A DNA stretch of 15,949 bases from Gammaproteobacteria bacterium (GCA_028694565.1 JAQVKR010000012.1:1-15949), one strand, 5' to 3'. Shown: positions 1-7,533, numbered from the stretch's first letter. The notes: generated from the sequence alone by a model not told the origin. Numbers and translations: made by a program.

Positions 1-116
1 CCCTGCTCGACATCGACCGCCACCTCCGCGAGGGTGTAGCGCTCCTGCAGCTTCTTGCGGATGCTGTTGGCGCAGCCGCCGCACTTGATGTTGTCCACCG
101 CAATGCTGATTTCCAT
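1..116 (-). CDS. Small HMA-domain metal-binding protein (3' end beyond window)
   Basis: Only the first 38 codons are visible; the gene leaves the window at its left edge. The protein begins MEISIAVDNIKCGGCANSI, the first beta strand and metal loop of a heavy-metal-associated (HMA) ferredoxin-like fold, with CGGC as the two-cysteine site (C12 and C15). Family members of this size bind Cu(I) or another soft metal in the cytoplasm and pass it to P-type ATPases or sensors. The start is supported by GGAGGA (complement of 124-129) seven bases upstream of the ATG. It is divergent from the rest of the window but fits the copper theme of its neighbours. Metal identity is inferred. If the unseen part were long, this could instead be the N-terminal HMA domain of an ATPase. 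Confidence 0.85.
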   Translation of the reverse strand, partial: MEISIAVDNIKCGGCANSIRKKLQERYTLAEVAVDVEQ

Positions 117-449
117 CGGATTGTCCTCCGGGAAAGACGCTGGGATGCTCCATGCCGGGGTGCCGGTGGCATGCCGGCCAGTGCACGGCCCAACCCCGGC
201 CAGACGCCGTCCAATGTCTCACGAATCAGCTCCACGCAAATTGATCGGCGTCAGCGGGGAGGTCCGCCGCCAGGGCCGCGATTGCGGCATTTCACACACC
301 ACTGCGGGAAATGCCGCAATCGCGGCCCTGGCGGCGGGGTTATTGCCCTGAATTCCCGATTGTTTGCGCTGGTATGCATTGTGCATTGACGATTCGCAAT
401 CGGGTGCACGGGGGCGCCCGCAGGATGACGCAGAACATTCGGGGGAGCC
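117..449. other. Divergent intergenic region with large palindrome
   Basis: This 333-base gap separates the leftward HMA gene from the rightward 64-aa gene and must carry the start signals of both. Its main content is the long inverted repeat described separately. A partial FNR-like sequence, TTGATCGGCGTCAG (241-254, 8 of 10 defined bases), lies 5' of the HMA gene but has no good -10 at the expected distance. No convincing sigma-70 promoter was found by eye, and no small protein here has a credible start. Confidence 0.5.
264..337. repeat. Perfect 29-bp inverted repeat, 16-base loop
   Basis: Bases 264-292 are the exact reverse complement of 309-337, separated by a 16-base spacer (293-308). 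Each arm also contains a smaller near-palindrome, GCCGCGATTGCGGC (276-289) and its complement. There is no T-run after either arm, so it does not look like an ordinary intrinsic terminator, and no transposase is nearby. It lies between two divergent genes. Possible roles are a cruciform or structured 5' leader, a paired operator, or a solo mobile palindrome. The structure is directly visible; its role is not known. Confidence 0.9.
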
Positions 450-644
450 ATGATGGAACAGAAACAGCTGCAGACCGTTACCCGCAAGACCACGCGCAGC
501 GATCTCGCCTCGCTGATGCTCGGTGCCGGTTTCGCCTTCGCCTCCCTGATTATCATCCCGGCGCTTTCCCAGCGGCTGGGCGTGGGGCCCAGCCTGACCA
601 GCGCCATGCGGGTCGCGCTCATGCGGGCCTCCAGCAAGGCCTGA
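450..644 (+). CDS. 64-aa predicted single-helix membrane protein, unknown function
   Basis: A short frame opens at the first of two adjacent ATG codons, preceded by GGGGGAG (441-446) at a usable distance. The product has a basic, Thr-rich N-terminus (residues 1-17), a hydrophobic stretch at about 19-40 (LASLMLGAGFAFASLIII is its core), and a short basic tail. This fits a one-pass membrane protein or membrane-anchored peptide. There is no Cys, His cluster or recognisable domain. It lies about 140 bases before the NifQ-like gene on the same strand and could share its transcript. I do not recognise the family. The ribosome binding site and hydrophobic pattern support it being real, but its small size limits confidence. 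Confidence 0.55.
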   Translation: MMEQKQLQTVTRKTTRSDLASLMLGAGFAFASLIIIPALSQRLGVGPSLTSAMRVALMRASSKA

Positions 645-667
645 TCCTCGGCCCCACCGTCGCCGAT

Positions 668-712
668 GCGGATGCATGAGGCATCCGCGCCAGGCCCGGA
701 CGGTCCGTCCGG
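668..712. repeat. Two adjacent short hairpins between small gene and nifQ-like gene
   Basis: GCGGATGC (668-675) pairs exactly with GCATCCGC (681-688) across a five-base loop. Directly after, CCGGACGG (696-703) and CCGTCCGG (705-712) form a second perfect palindrome. No T-run follows, so an intrinsic terminator is not supported. They may attenuate transcription or stabilise the transcript before the next gene. Confidence 0.4.
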
Positions 713-787
713 ACTCCCGTCGCCAATGGAATGCCAAATCCTTCTCCGGGCCGCTGCCCGGCGCCGCTGCTGAAGGCAGGTTCTCTC

Positions 788-1510
788 ATGCGAGATTCGC
801 TATTCGACTGGCTCACCGCCCACGCCAACGCCGATGACTTCGACGTCTATGCGCTGGCCTGCGTCATCGCCGCCCGGTGCGCGGATGACGAGGGGGCGCT
901 CCATGAACAGCTCGGCCTGGACGAGGCGGCGCTGCGGGAGTTGCTCGAGACCTATTTCCCCGCGGCCCTGAAGGACTGGGATCCGCGGATCTGCTTCAAG
1001 CTGCATGCCCATTTCCAGGCCATGAGTCCCTTCGCTTGCCGTCATTGCGGCATGGCCGTCGCCGATGGCCGGCTGTGGCGGCAGGATGCGGAAGCGCCGC
1101 CGGCCGCACCCGCCCGGAATGCGCCTCCGGCAGATGAGCTCGACGATCTGCGGGAGCTGCTGCTGGAGCACCGTTCGGGCGAAGGACGCGTATCGTTCCT
1201 GTTCGCATCCATCCTCGCCGCCACGGCGCTGCGCGCCAATCACCTGTGGGAGGATTTCGGCGTCCACGATCGCGCGGAGATCTCCCAGCTCCTGCATCGC
1301 CATTTTCCGGCGCTGGCCGCGAAGAACGCGGGCAACCGTATGCGCTGGAAGAAATTCTTCTATAAACAGCTTTGCGATCGCGCCGAGGTCAATCTCTGCA
1401 AGGCCCCCAATTGCCAGGTCTGCGACGAATACCCGGTCTGCTTTGGCCCGGAGGATGCGCAAGCGAGCGCCGAGCAGGGCGTTTCGTGGGCGCTGCAGGC
1501 GCGCCGGTGA
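788..1510 (+). CDS. nifQ: NifQ-family Mo/Fe-S protein
   Basis: The 240-aa product ends with the NifQ signature: MRWKKFFYKQLC at 185-196, then C204, C209, C212 and C218 spaced Cx4Cx2Cx5C and followed by FGPED. Known NifQ proteins carry an Fe-S/Mo cluster on these cysteines and supply molybdenum for nitrogenase FeMo-cofactor synthesis in the cytoplasm. The N-terminal half (FDVYALACVIAAR at 18-30) is also NifQ-like. A middle segment at about 80-117 is unusual: it holds an extra CRHC pair (C84, C87) and a Pro/Ala-rich linker, making the protein longer than the typical 180-200 aa. The start at 788 has AAGGCAGG (773-780) upstream; an in-frame ATG at 731 has no such site. No other nif gene is visible, so the metal and target here are uncertain. 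Confidence 0.85.
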   Translation: MRDSLFDWLTAHANADDFDVYALACVIAARCADDEGALHEQLGLDEAALRELLETYFPAALKDWDPRICFKLHAHFQAMSPFACRHCGMAVADGRLWRQDAEAPPAAPARNAPPADELDDLRELLLEHRSGEGRVSFLFASILAATALRANHLWEDFGVHDRAEISQLLHRHFPALAAKNAGNRMRWKKFFYKQLCDRAEVNLCKAPNCQVCDEYPVCFGPEDAQASAEQGVSWALQARR

Positions 1511-1780
1511 CGGCGCCAGCGCGCCGCCGTCGGCATGGGCCATCCGGGGTGGCGCCGGCAGTCCGGCGGCGGCGCATCCGGAGGTCCTCCCGCACCCGCC
1601 CGGCGGCCAGCCTGCCCGCAATACCCGCCGCCCGCCAAGGGCGCCCCTCCGCCTGCGGCTGACATTCGACCGGAATCGGATTAGATTGAGCATTGGCCGG
1701 CGGGTTGTCGCCGGCCCCCGAAGTGTCTGCCGCCCCGCCGTGGCGTATGAGGACGGCGGGATTGCCCGGAGCCGGGGTGA

Positions 1781-1978
1781 ATGAGCGAGTCGTCCGGAAT
1801 CTGTGACCTGTGCGGCCTTCCCGTGGAGGGCAAGCCATTTGAATTGCGCACGCCGGGGGGCGTGCTGCAGTTCTGCTGCGATGGCTGCCGGGGCATCTAC
1901 CTGCTGCTGAACGAGGTTGAGGTGTCTCCGGAGGAGCCCGACTCCGGACGGGAGACGCCGAGCGCCCCGCGGGGGTAG
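1781..1978 (+). CDS. Stand-alone Cys-rich metal-binding domain of cation ATPase type
   Basis: The 65-aa protein has C8-x2-C11 in ICDLCGLPV and C32, C33, C36 in QFCCDGC. This pattern matches the putative metal-binding domain normally fused to the N-terminus of CcoI/FixI-type copper ATPases (Pfam 'ATPase-cat_bd'). Here it is a free polypeptide with an acidic, Pro-rich tail (about 48-65). GGAG at 1768-1771 supports the start. It precedes a second CDLC-containing protein and the P-type ATPase further downstream, so it probably handles metal for that pump in the cytoplasm. The 270 bases before it (1511-1780) hold no gene that I can support. The family assignment is by motif only. Confidence 0.75.
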   Translation: MSESSGICDLCGLPVEGKPFELRTPGGVLQFCCDGCRGIYLLLNEVEVSPEEPDSGRETPSAPRG

Positions 1979-2055
1979 CCCGGAGGAGGCGGCCGGCGAC
2001 GGGGCATGTGCGGAATGCTATCTTTGTTTATACCGAGTGCGAGGAGGATAGTCCC

Positions 2056-2529
2056 ATGAGCGACGTATCCAAGGCGGCCTGCGATCTGTGCGAGGAGGGG
2101 CTGAGCTCGGGAATCCATGCGGCCGCGGCTGCTGCGGGCCATGCGGCCGCAGGCCATGCTGCGGCCGGACACGCGGCCGGCGCGATGGGGCAGCAGATGA
2201 TGGCGGCGGGGCACGCCGCGGCCACCGTCCACCAGGCAGCGCAATCGGCAACTCACGGTCTTGGCGCAGGAGCAGCTATGGCGACGACAGCAGCAGGCAG
2301 AGGGCTTTTGAGAACCGTTTTCGGCAATCCATGGGTGACCCTGGCCATCGGGGCCGCGGCCGGGTACCTGGGCTACAAGTACCGCAAGGAGATCGCCGCC
2401 GCGGTGATGAATGCGAGCGAAATGGGCAAGGACTTCGTTCTGCAGCAGAAGGAGTCGCTGTCGGACATCGCGGCAGAGGCGCGCGAGGCAGCCGAGGAAC
2501 AGGGTGGCGGCAACGGCCAGGAGGGTTGA
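2056..2529 (+). CDS. Ala/His-repeat membrane-anchored protein with CxxC, unknown function
   Basis: The 157-aa protein starts with CDLC (C9, C12), the same motif as the preceding gene. An Ala-rich stretch follows with regularly spaced His (H21, H29, H34, H39, H53, H59, H67), including three GHAAA/GHAAG units at five-residue spacing and a Met patch (M44, M48, M49). Residues about 92-107 form a short hydrophobic helix ending in YLGYKYRKE, and the C-terminus is an acidic/basic amphipathic helix as in YtxH-like small proteins. The start has a strong GAGGAGGA (2041-2048) seven bases upstream; an in-frame upstream ATG at 2008 lacks one. Cys, His and Met together, next to copper genes, suggest metal buffering, but this is inferred. 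I do not recognise a named family. Confidence 0.75.
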   Translation: MSDVSKAACDLCEEGLSSGIHAAAAAAGHAAAGHAAAGHAAGAMGQQMMAAGHAAATVHQAAQSATHGLGAGAAMATTAAGRGLLRTVFGNPWVTLAIGAAAGYLGYKYRKEIAAAVMNASEMGKDFVLQQKESLSDIAAEAREAAEEQGGGNGQEG

Positions 2530-2642
2530 TCCCGGCATCATGCCAGGGGGTGTGCACGCATGCCGGACCCGCTTGCCGGCATGGGGAATGGCTATCGTCC
2601 GGCCCCGGCGTGCCGGGATGAATTGACTGTGAGCCCGCCGCT

Positions 2643-3308
2643 ATGAACACACGACCGCAGCTCGGCGACCTGGTGCACCTGCGCTATCGGGCGGCGGGTC
2701 ACATCCGCTTCTCGCTGCCCGGCGAGCTGTGCACCGATGCCCTGCCCCGCCTGCTGAGGGAGCGGGTGGGCGAGCTGGAGGGGGTCTACCGGGTCTTCGT
2801 CTATCCCCGCTACCGCAAGCTCTCCATCCGTTATCTGGATACCGTCTGCAGCGAGCGGGACGTGATTCTCCACCTGGACGCGGTGGTCGCCGAGCTGGCC
2901 TCGGGGCGGGCGCGGCGCAGGAGGCGGCCCCGGCAGGAGGAGGCCCGGGCAACGGCCGGCGGCGCGGTGGAGGGCTGGAAGCAGCGCCTCCAGAGCCACC
3001 CGTGGGTCGCCGGGCTGCGTGACAGGTACCGGCACGCCAAGGCGACGGCGGCCGTTCTCGGCAGCGTCGCCTCCTCCAGGCTGAAGCCCGCCGGCTCCGC
3101 GCCCATGAGCACGGAGAAGCTGATCATCAACTTCCTCAACGATCTGGTCTCCTTCTACCTGATCAAGGTGCACTGGGATCAAATCACCAAGCAGTGGCTG
3201 CGCCATCCGCTCCAGTACCGTTATCAACTGTTGAGCGCCTTTTATCTCGTCTTTCTCCTGGTCCGCTACCGCAAGGCGGGCGGAGGCAAGGCGGGGACGT
3301 CCAAATGA
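2643..3308 (+). CDS. HMA_2-like partner protein of the copper ATPase
   Basis: The 221-aa protein begins with a degenerate HMA-like fold (about 10-86: [15 protein letters not shown], then [17 protein letters not shown]) lacking the CxxC metal loop. A strongly basic run follows (RARRRRRPR, 89-97), then a linker and a C-terminal region (about 158-209) with two hydrophobic or amphipathic helices, [15 protein letters not shown] and [15 protein letters not shown]. It probably sits on or in the inner membrane. Its TGA stop overlaps the ATG of the downstream ATPase by four bases (3305-3308), indicating translational coupling and a shared job. The ATPase itself starts with a similar CxxC-less domain. 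I see only a weak ribosome binding site (GTGAG, 2629-2633). The biochemical role is unknown; assembly or regulation of the pump is an inference. Confidence 0.75.
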   Translation: MNTRPQLGDLVHLRYRAAGHIRFSLPGELCTDALPRLLRERVGELEGVYRVFVYPRYRKLSIRYLDTVCSERDVILHLDAVVAELASGRARRRRRPRQEEARATAGGAVEGWKQRLQSHPWVAGLRDRYRHAKATAAVLGSVASSRLKPAGSAPMSTEKLIINFLNDLVSFYLIKVHWDQITKQWLRHPLQYRYQLLSAFYLVFLLVRYRKAGGGKAGTSK

Positions 3309-5755
3309 GCCGGGCTGTCCCGGCCAACTTCCGGGTGGTCCATGCACTGCGCCGCCGGGTGCGGATTGTCGTGCCGGCGTTGCGCCGGGATGCGGAGCGG
3401 GTCTACGTCCTGGAGATCCTGCTGCGGAAATGGCCGGCGATCCGCCGGGTCGCCTCCGTTCCCGCCCTCGGTTCCGTCACCATCCATTTCGATCCCCGGC
3501 AGCAGTCGCGGGAGCGGCTTCTGGCGCAGCTGGACGCGGTCATACCGCGCCTCGGCCAGGCAGGTGCCGGCCGGACCGGAGCCGCTCCGGGGCCGGAGGC
3601 CGCCTGTCCGTCAACGCAGTCCTCGGTGGCGGTGGAGGGCATGACCTGCGCCTCCTGCGCGCTGCTCATCGAACTGGCCCTGAAGCGGGATCCGCGGGTG
3701 GAGCGGGCCGCGGTCAACTTCGGCTCGGAGACGGCCGTGGTGCGGGGCCGCCTCGGCCGGGATGATGTCTACGCCATCGTCAGCCGGCTCGGCTACCAGG
3801 CGCGGCCCATGGACACCCTCACCCAGCGGCGCCTGATCGTCGAGCGGGAAGGGAAGCGGCTGGAGGCCGCGAAGCGGCGGATCTGGATCGCGGGGCTGCT
3901 GACGCTGCCGGTGATGGTCATCGGGATGGCCATGCCGCGCAGTTTCGCCCTGAAGTTCACCGAGTTCCTGCTGACCACCCCGGTCGTGTTCTGGGCCGGC
4001 CGGCCGTTCTACAGCAAGGCCCTGCTCCTGGCGCGGCAACGGGCCGCGAACATGGACACCCTCATCGCGCTGGGCGCCGGATCGGCCTACGCCTACAGCG
4101 TGCCCGCCCTGCTCCTCGGCAGGCATCATCTCTATTTCGAAGCGGCCGCCGGCATCATCAGCTTCGTGCTGCTCGGGCGCTACCTTGAGGAGAAGGCCAA
4201 GGGCAAGGCGAGCGAGGCGATTCGCAAGCTCATCGACCTGCAGCCGCCGCGGGCCACCGTGATCCGCGATGGCCAGGAGGTGGTGGTGGAGATCGACGCG
4301 GTCCGGGTGGGGGATGTCCTGCTGGTGCGGCCGGGCGAGCGGATTCCCACCGACGGCGAGCTGGTTTCCGGCGCTTCGAGCGTGGACGAGTCGATGGTCA
4401 CCGGCGAGAGCCTGCCGGTGGTGAAGAACCCGGGCGACCGGGTGGTGGGCGGCTGCATCAACCGGGCCGGCACCTTCAGGATGCGCGCCACGGCGGTCGG
4501 CACCGATACGGTGCTGGCGGGCATCGTGCGGATGGTCGAGGAGGCGCAGTCCGGGAAGCTGCCCATCCAGAAACTGGCGGATCGCATCTCCTCGGTCTTC
4601 GTGCCCGCGGTCATGGGGGTCGCGGGGCTGACTTTTGCCGGCTGGCTGGCTCTCACGCGGCGCTTCACGCCGGCCCTGGTCAACGGCATCTCGGTGCTGC
4701 TCATCGCCTGTCCCTGCGCTTTCGGGCTGGCGACGCCCACCGCCATCATGGTCGGTACCGGCAATGCCGCCCGGCGCGGCATCTTCATTCGCAACGGCGA
4801 GAGCCTGGAGACCGCCTCCCGGCTGACCACGCTGGTCTTCGACAAGACCGGCACCATCACCCGGGGTCAGCCGGTGGTTACCGATTTTCTCAATATCTCC
4901 CGCCTGGCGGATGAAACCGTGCTGGGGCTGGTCGCGGCCGTGGAGCGCAATTCGGAACACTTCCTCGGCCGGGCCATCCTGGACTATGCGGAGGCGCTCG
5001 GCGTCGTCTGCCCGGAGGCCGAGGAGTTCCGCAGCGAGACGGGCCGGGGGGTCATAGGGACGGTGAAGGGCCGGCGGCTGGCGGTGGGGAACGCGGTCCT
5101 GCTGCAGCGGGCGGAGATCGATAGCGGGAAATTGGCGGCCCGTGCGACCGCGCTCGCCAGCGAAGGCAAGACCGCTGTGTACGTGGCGGTGGACGGGAAA
5201 TTGGCGGCCCTGTTCGGCATCGCCGACACCCCGCGGGAGCATGCCCGCGAGGCCATCGAGCGCCTCCACGGCATGGGGATCAAGACCCTGATGGCGACCG
5301 GGGACACCCGGGAGGCGGCGGAATTCGTCGCCCGGCAGGTGGGCATCGACGCGGTGGTGGCCCACGCCACGCCGGAGCGCAAGCTCGAGATCATCCGCGA
5401 GCTGCACGAGCGGGGCGAACTGGTGGGGATGATTGGCGACGGCATCAACGATGCGCCGGCACTGGCCGCCGCGGACGTGGGCTTCGCCGTGGGGACCGGC
5501 ACCGATATCGCCATCGAGGCCTCCCACATCACCCTGGTCAGCGCCGACATCACCAAGGTCGCCGACGGCATCCGCCTGAGCCGGCGGACCATGACCATCA
5601 TCCGCGAGAACCTCTTCTGGGCGCTGGGCTACAACACGGTGGCCATCCCCGTGGCCATGGCGGGCCGGCTCAACCCCATGATCGCCTCCGCCGCCATGGC
5701 CATGAGCTCCATATCGGTGGTCACCAACTCCCTCCGGCTGCAGCGGGATCGCTGA
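3305..5755 (+). CDS. Cu(I)-transporting P1B-type ATPase (CopA/CcoI-like)
   Basis: This complete 816-aa inner-membrane pump moves Cu(I) from cytoplasm to periplasm using ATP. In order: a CxxC-less HMA-like domain (1-83), a classical HMA domain with GMTCASC (C115, C118), transmembrane pairs, the actuator loop with TGE (366-368), the membrane copper site CPC (469-471), the phosphorylation site DKTGT (D513), the nucleotide-binding domain, GDGIND (711-716), YN (776-777), and [13 protein letters not shown] (800-812) in the last helix. CPC plus YN plus MxxSS is the Cu(I)-specific P1B-1 set. The usual SEHP motif reads SEHF (550-553), an unusual change beside the catalytic His. The start is coupled to the upstream gene by ATGA; an upstream in-frame ATG at 3194 lies inside that gene. 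It could serve export or cuproenzyme assembly. Confidence 0.95.
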   Translation: MSRAVPANFRVVHALRRRVRIVVPALRRDAERVYVLEILLRKWPAIRRVASVPALGSVTIHFDPRQQSRERLLAQLDAVIPRLGQAGAGRTGAAPGPEAACPSTQSSVAVEGMTCASCALLIELALKRDPRVERAAVNFGSETAVVRGRLGRDDVYAIVSRLGYQARPMDTLTQRRLIVEREGKRLEAAKRRIWIAGLLTLPVMVIGMAMPRSFALKFTEFLLTTPVVFWAGRPFYSKALLLARQRAANMDTLIALGAGSAYAYSVPALLLGRHHLYFEAAAGIISFVLLGRYLEEKAKGKASEAIRKLIDLQPPRATVIRDGQEVVVEIDAVRVGDVLLVRPGERIPTDGELVSGASSVDESMVTGESLPVVKNPGDRVVGGCINRAGTFRMRATAVGTDTVLAGIVRMVEEAQSGKLPIQKLADRISSVFVPAVMGVAGLTFAGWLALTRRFTPALVNGISVLLIACPCAFGLATPTAIMVGTGNAARRGIFIRNGESLETASRLTTLVFDKTGTITRGQPVVTDFLNISRLADETVLGLVAAVERNSEHFLGRAILDYAEALGVVCPEAEEFRSETGRGVIGTVKGRRLAVGNAVLLQRAEIDSGKLAARATALASEGKTAVYVAVDGKLAALFGIADTPREHAREAIERLHGMGIKTLMATGDTREAAEFVARQVGIDAVVAHATPERKLEIIRELHERGELVGMIGDGINDAPALAAADVGFAVGTGTDIAIEASHITLVSADITKVADGIRLSRRTMTIIRENLFWALGYNTVAIPVAMAGRLNPMIASAAMAMSSISVVTNSLRLQRDR

Positions 5756-5762
5756 CGCGGGC

Positions 5763-6455
5763 GTGGAAGCGGTCAGCCAGATCGACTATACGCTGGCCCT
5801 GATGACCGGGTTGCTGGGCAGCGGACACTGCGTCGGCATGTGCGGTGCCCTGGTCTCCGCCTTCTTCCTCAAGTTCGGCGGTTCCGGCCATGGGCCGCTG
5901 CCCTATCTCGTCTACCATGCCGCCCGAATCGGGGTCTACACGCTCGTCGGCGTGCTCGCGGCCCTGCTGGGCGCGGCGCTCGTCTCCACCGGTGCCATGG
6001 GGGCGACGCAGGGCATTCTCCAGATCGTCGCCGGACTGGCGGTCATTCTCCTGGGCCTGGATATCCTGGGCCTGGTGCGGCTGAACCTCTCCTTCTGCGG
6101 GCTGTCCCTGGGGGTGGCCAGGCGCTGGTTCATGGAGGCCGGCCGGCGCGGACCGGTGTTCGGCAGCCTGCTGGGCGGAGTGCTCAACGGCTTCATGCCC
6201 TGCACCCTGGTCTTCGCCATGGCCATCAAGGCCACAACCGCCGGTGATCCCCTGCAGGGCGGCCTCATGCTGCTGGTTTTCGGGCTGGGGACGCTGCCGT
6301 CGATGCTCTTCGTCAGCGTGGCCTTCGGGAGGCTCGGGGCCCGGGTTCGCGGTGTGCTGCTGAAGGGGGCGGCGGTGGTCGTCGTCGCGATGGGCGCTGC
6401 GACCGCCTACCAGGGCGCGAAGTACTTTCACATCATGCGGGGGCTCGTTTTTTGA
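5763..6455 (+). CDS. DsbD_2 / 'TauE-SafE-like' membrane protein, paralogue 1
   Basis: A 230-aa polytopic protein with about six membrane helices. Hallmarks are GHCVGMCG (C23, C27) near the N-terminus and NGFMPC (142-147, C147) in the middle, the pattern of the DsbD_2 (cytochrome c biogenesis transmembrane) family, often auto-named sulfite exporter TauE/SafE. Members commonly neighbour copper ATPases and cbb3 oxidase assembly genes. Thiol/electron or copper transfer across the membrane is likely, but the substrate is not established. It starts at GTG only seven bases after the ATPase stop, so the two form an operon. Its closest relative in the window is the gene at 6805, and the C-termini are nearly identical (IMRGLVF). 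Its last 23 bases overlap a convergent small gene. Confidence 0.9.
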   Translation: MEAVSQIDYTLALMTGLLGSGHCVGMCGALVSAFFLKFGGSGHGPLPYLVYHAARIGVYTLVGVLAALLGAALVSTGAMGATQGILQIVAGLAVILLGLDILGLVRLNLSFCGLSLGVARRWFMEAGRRGPVFGSLLGGVLNGFMPCTLVFAMAIKATTAGDPLQGGLMLLVFGLGTLPSMLFVSVAFGRLGARVRGVLLKGAAVVVVAMGAATAYQGAKYFHIMRGLVF

Positions 6456-6666
6456 CTTCGTGGCGGGTTTTGCCGTTGTTGCCATTGCCGCAGTAGAGCC
6501 CCATGTGCCAGAGCGTGAAACCAATCATCGCCACGCCCGCCGCCGTGTGCCAGGGAATGAACCGGCGACCCCGCTGGTAGCCCGTCCACACGACGACCCC
6601 GAGGGTTCCCAGCATGCCGGCTTTTGCCAGGGCGCGCTGGCGGCGAATCCGATCACGCTTGTGCAT
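6433..6666 (-). CDS. 77-aa two-helix membrane protein with paired His
   Basis: This small minus-strand gene fills the gap between the two DsbD_2 paralogues. The product has a very basic N-terminus (MHKRDRIRRQR), a first helix at about 16-30 and a second at about 38-58, IPWHTAAGVAMIGFTLWHMG. The two His (H40, H54) sit 14 residues apart, each preceded by Trp, an arrangement seen in b-type haem or copper helices, though ligation is only a guess. GAGG (complement of 6673-6676) six bases upstream favours this start over an in-frame ATG at 6678. Codons are GC-rich at third positions, as in real genes here. It converges on and overlaps the 3' end of paralogue 1 by 23 bases. I do not recognise the family; function is unknown. 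Confidence 0.65.
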   Translation of the reverse strand: MHKRDRIRRQRALAKAGMLGTLGVVVWTGYQRGRRFIPWHTAAGVAMIGFTLWHMGLYCGNGNNGKTRHEVKKRAPA

Positions 6667-6679
6667 CTTTTGCCTCATT

Positions 6680-6707
6680 TTGACTTGGTGAAGTTATGGG
6701 CTACTGT
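6680..6707 (+). promoter_or_regulatory. Candidate sigma-70 promoter for DsbD_2 paralogue 2
   Basis: TTGACT (6680-6685, 5 of 6 of consensus) and TACTGT (6702-6707, with the key TA and final T) are 16 bases apart. They would start transcription near 6714, about 90 bases before the gene at 6805. This gives paralogue 2 its own promoter, which is needed because an opposite-strand gene separates it from the ATPase operon. It was called by eye only. Confidence 0.4.
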
Positions 6708-6804
6708 CTGGTTTCGGAGCGCGGGTCATGCGCGCCTCTCATGGTACCGCCCGCGCCGGGGCCCCGAACAGCGGCGCTGGGCGCCGACAACCCGAGGAGC
6801 CGAC

Positions 6805-7506
6805 ATGCTTGACGTGGTGGGTCAGCCGGTCAGTCTGTCCCTGGCCTTCATCGCCGGGCTGCTCGGCAGCGCCCATTGCATCGGCATGTGCGGGGCGCTG
6901 GTTTCCGGCTTTTTCATGAAGTTCGGTGGCGATGCCTCCCGCGGGCCGCTTCCCTACCTGGCCTACCATCTCGCCCGCATCGGCATCTATACGCTGGTTG
7001 GCATCGCCGCCGCCAGCCTGGGCATGGCCGTGGTGTCCACGGGCGTCATGGGTGCCGCCCAGGGGGTGCTGCAGATCATCATCGGCCTGCTCGTGGTGCT
7101 GATCGGCCTGGACATCCTCGGGATGGCGCCATGGCGCATCTCGGTCTCCTTCCTCCCGGTGCAATATCTGCGCCAGGCCTTTGCGGCCGCCACCCGTCGC
7201 GGACCGATCCAGGGCGCGGCCCTGGGCGGTGTCATCAACGGGTTCATGCCCTGTCCGCTCACCTTTGCCCTGGCGGTCAAGGCGACGGCGGCTCCCTCGC
7301 CGCTGGAAGGGGGGTTGCTGATGCTGGCGTTTGGTGCGGGCACCCTTCCCTCCATGCTCTTCGTGAGCCTGGCGTTCGGACTCCTTGGGCAGCGCGTGCG
7401 CGGCGTGCTGGTGAAGGGGGCGGCCGTGGTGGTTATTGTCATGGGTGCCGGAACGGTGCTGCAGGGGGCCACCTATTTCAATATCATGCGCGGCCTCGTT
7501 TTCTGA
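6805..7506 (+). CDS. DsbD_2 / 'TauE-SafE-like' membrane protein, paralogue 2
   Basis: A 233-aa polytopic protein with the same layout as the gene at 5763: AHCIGMCG (C25, C29) and NGFMPC (C150), about six helices, and the same ending, IMRGLVF. The two share long matching segments (for example GALVS.FF.KFGG, then PLPYL.YH.ARI), so they look like a local duplication that then diverged. GAGGAG (6794-6799) five bases upstream of the ATG fixes the start and rules out the longer frame reading in from 6460. Role as for paralogue 1: membrane thiol or copper transfer is likely, substrate unproven. A hairpin overlaps its stop codon, suggesting the transcript ends there, ahead of a 408-base gap. Confidence 0.9.
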   Translation: MLDVVGQPVSLSLAFIAGLLGSAHCIGMCGALVSGFFMKFGGDASRGPLPYLAYHLARIGIYTLVGIAAASLGMAVVSTGVMGAAQGVLQIIIGLLVVLIGLDILGMAPWRISVSFLPVQYLRQAFAAATRRGPIQGAALGGVINGFMPCPLTFALAVKATAAPSPLEGGLLMLAFGAGTLPSMLFVSLAFGLLGQRVRGVLVKGAAVVVIVMGAGTVLQGATYFNIMRGLVF

Positions 7507-7533
7507 ATCGCCCCGGCCAGGGCGCCGATTCAG
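7503..7533 (+). terminator. Hairpin at end of paralogue 2 (possible terminator)
   Basis: CTGAATCG (7503-7510) pairs exactly with CGATTCAG (7526-7533), with further CCC/GGG pairing inside. It overlaps the TGA stop of the upstream gene. No T-run follows, so it is at best a non-canonical or Rho-assisted terminator, or an mRNA 3' stabiliser. Confidence 0.4.

Noticed and set aside
241..254. FNR box for the HMA gene (TTGATCGGCGTCAG)
   Set aside because: The second half-site is poor, and the hexamer at the expected -10 position on the minus strand (GACATT) matches only 3 of 6 bases.
264..337. Reading the long palindrome as an intrinsic terminator or CRISPR repeat
   Set aside because: There is no T-run on either side and only one unit, with no spacer-repeat array.
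800..1693. 297-aa minus-strand open frame opposite the NifQ-like gene
   Set aside because: The plus-strand frame has the NifQ Cys signature and a ribosome binding site; the minus frame has neither.
2118..2190. GC-rich near-repeats in the Ala/His gene as a non-coding tandem repeat
   Set aside because: They stay in frame within a gene that has a strong ribosome binding site and encode regular GHAA units, so they are better explained as a protein repeat.
3611..5527. 638-aa minus-strand open frame antisense to the copper ATPase
   Set aside because: It mirrors the codon pattern of the ATPase in high-GC DNA; it is Gly/Arg/His/Pro-rich, without a domain, and the plus-strand ATPase has every family motif.
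6460..6804. Long N-terminal extension of DsbD_2 paralogue 2 from 6460
   Set aside because: The extension is not hydrophobic, overlaps the better-supported minus-strand 77-aa gene, and GAGGAG at 6794-6799 marks the ATG at 6805.
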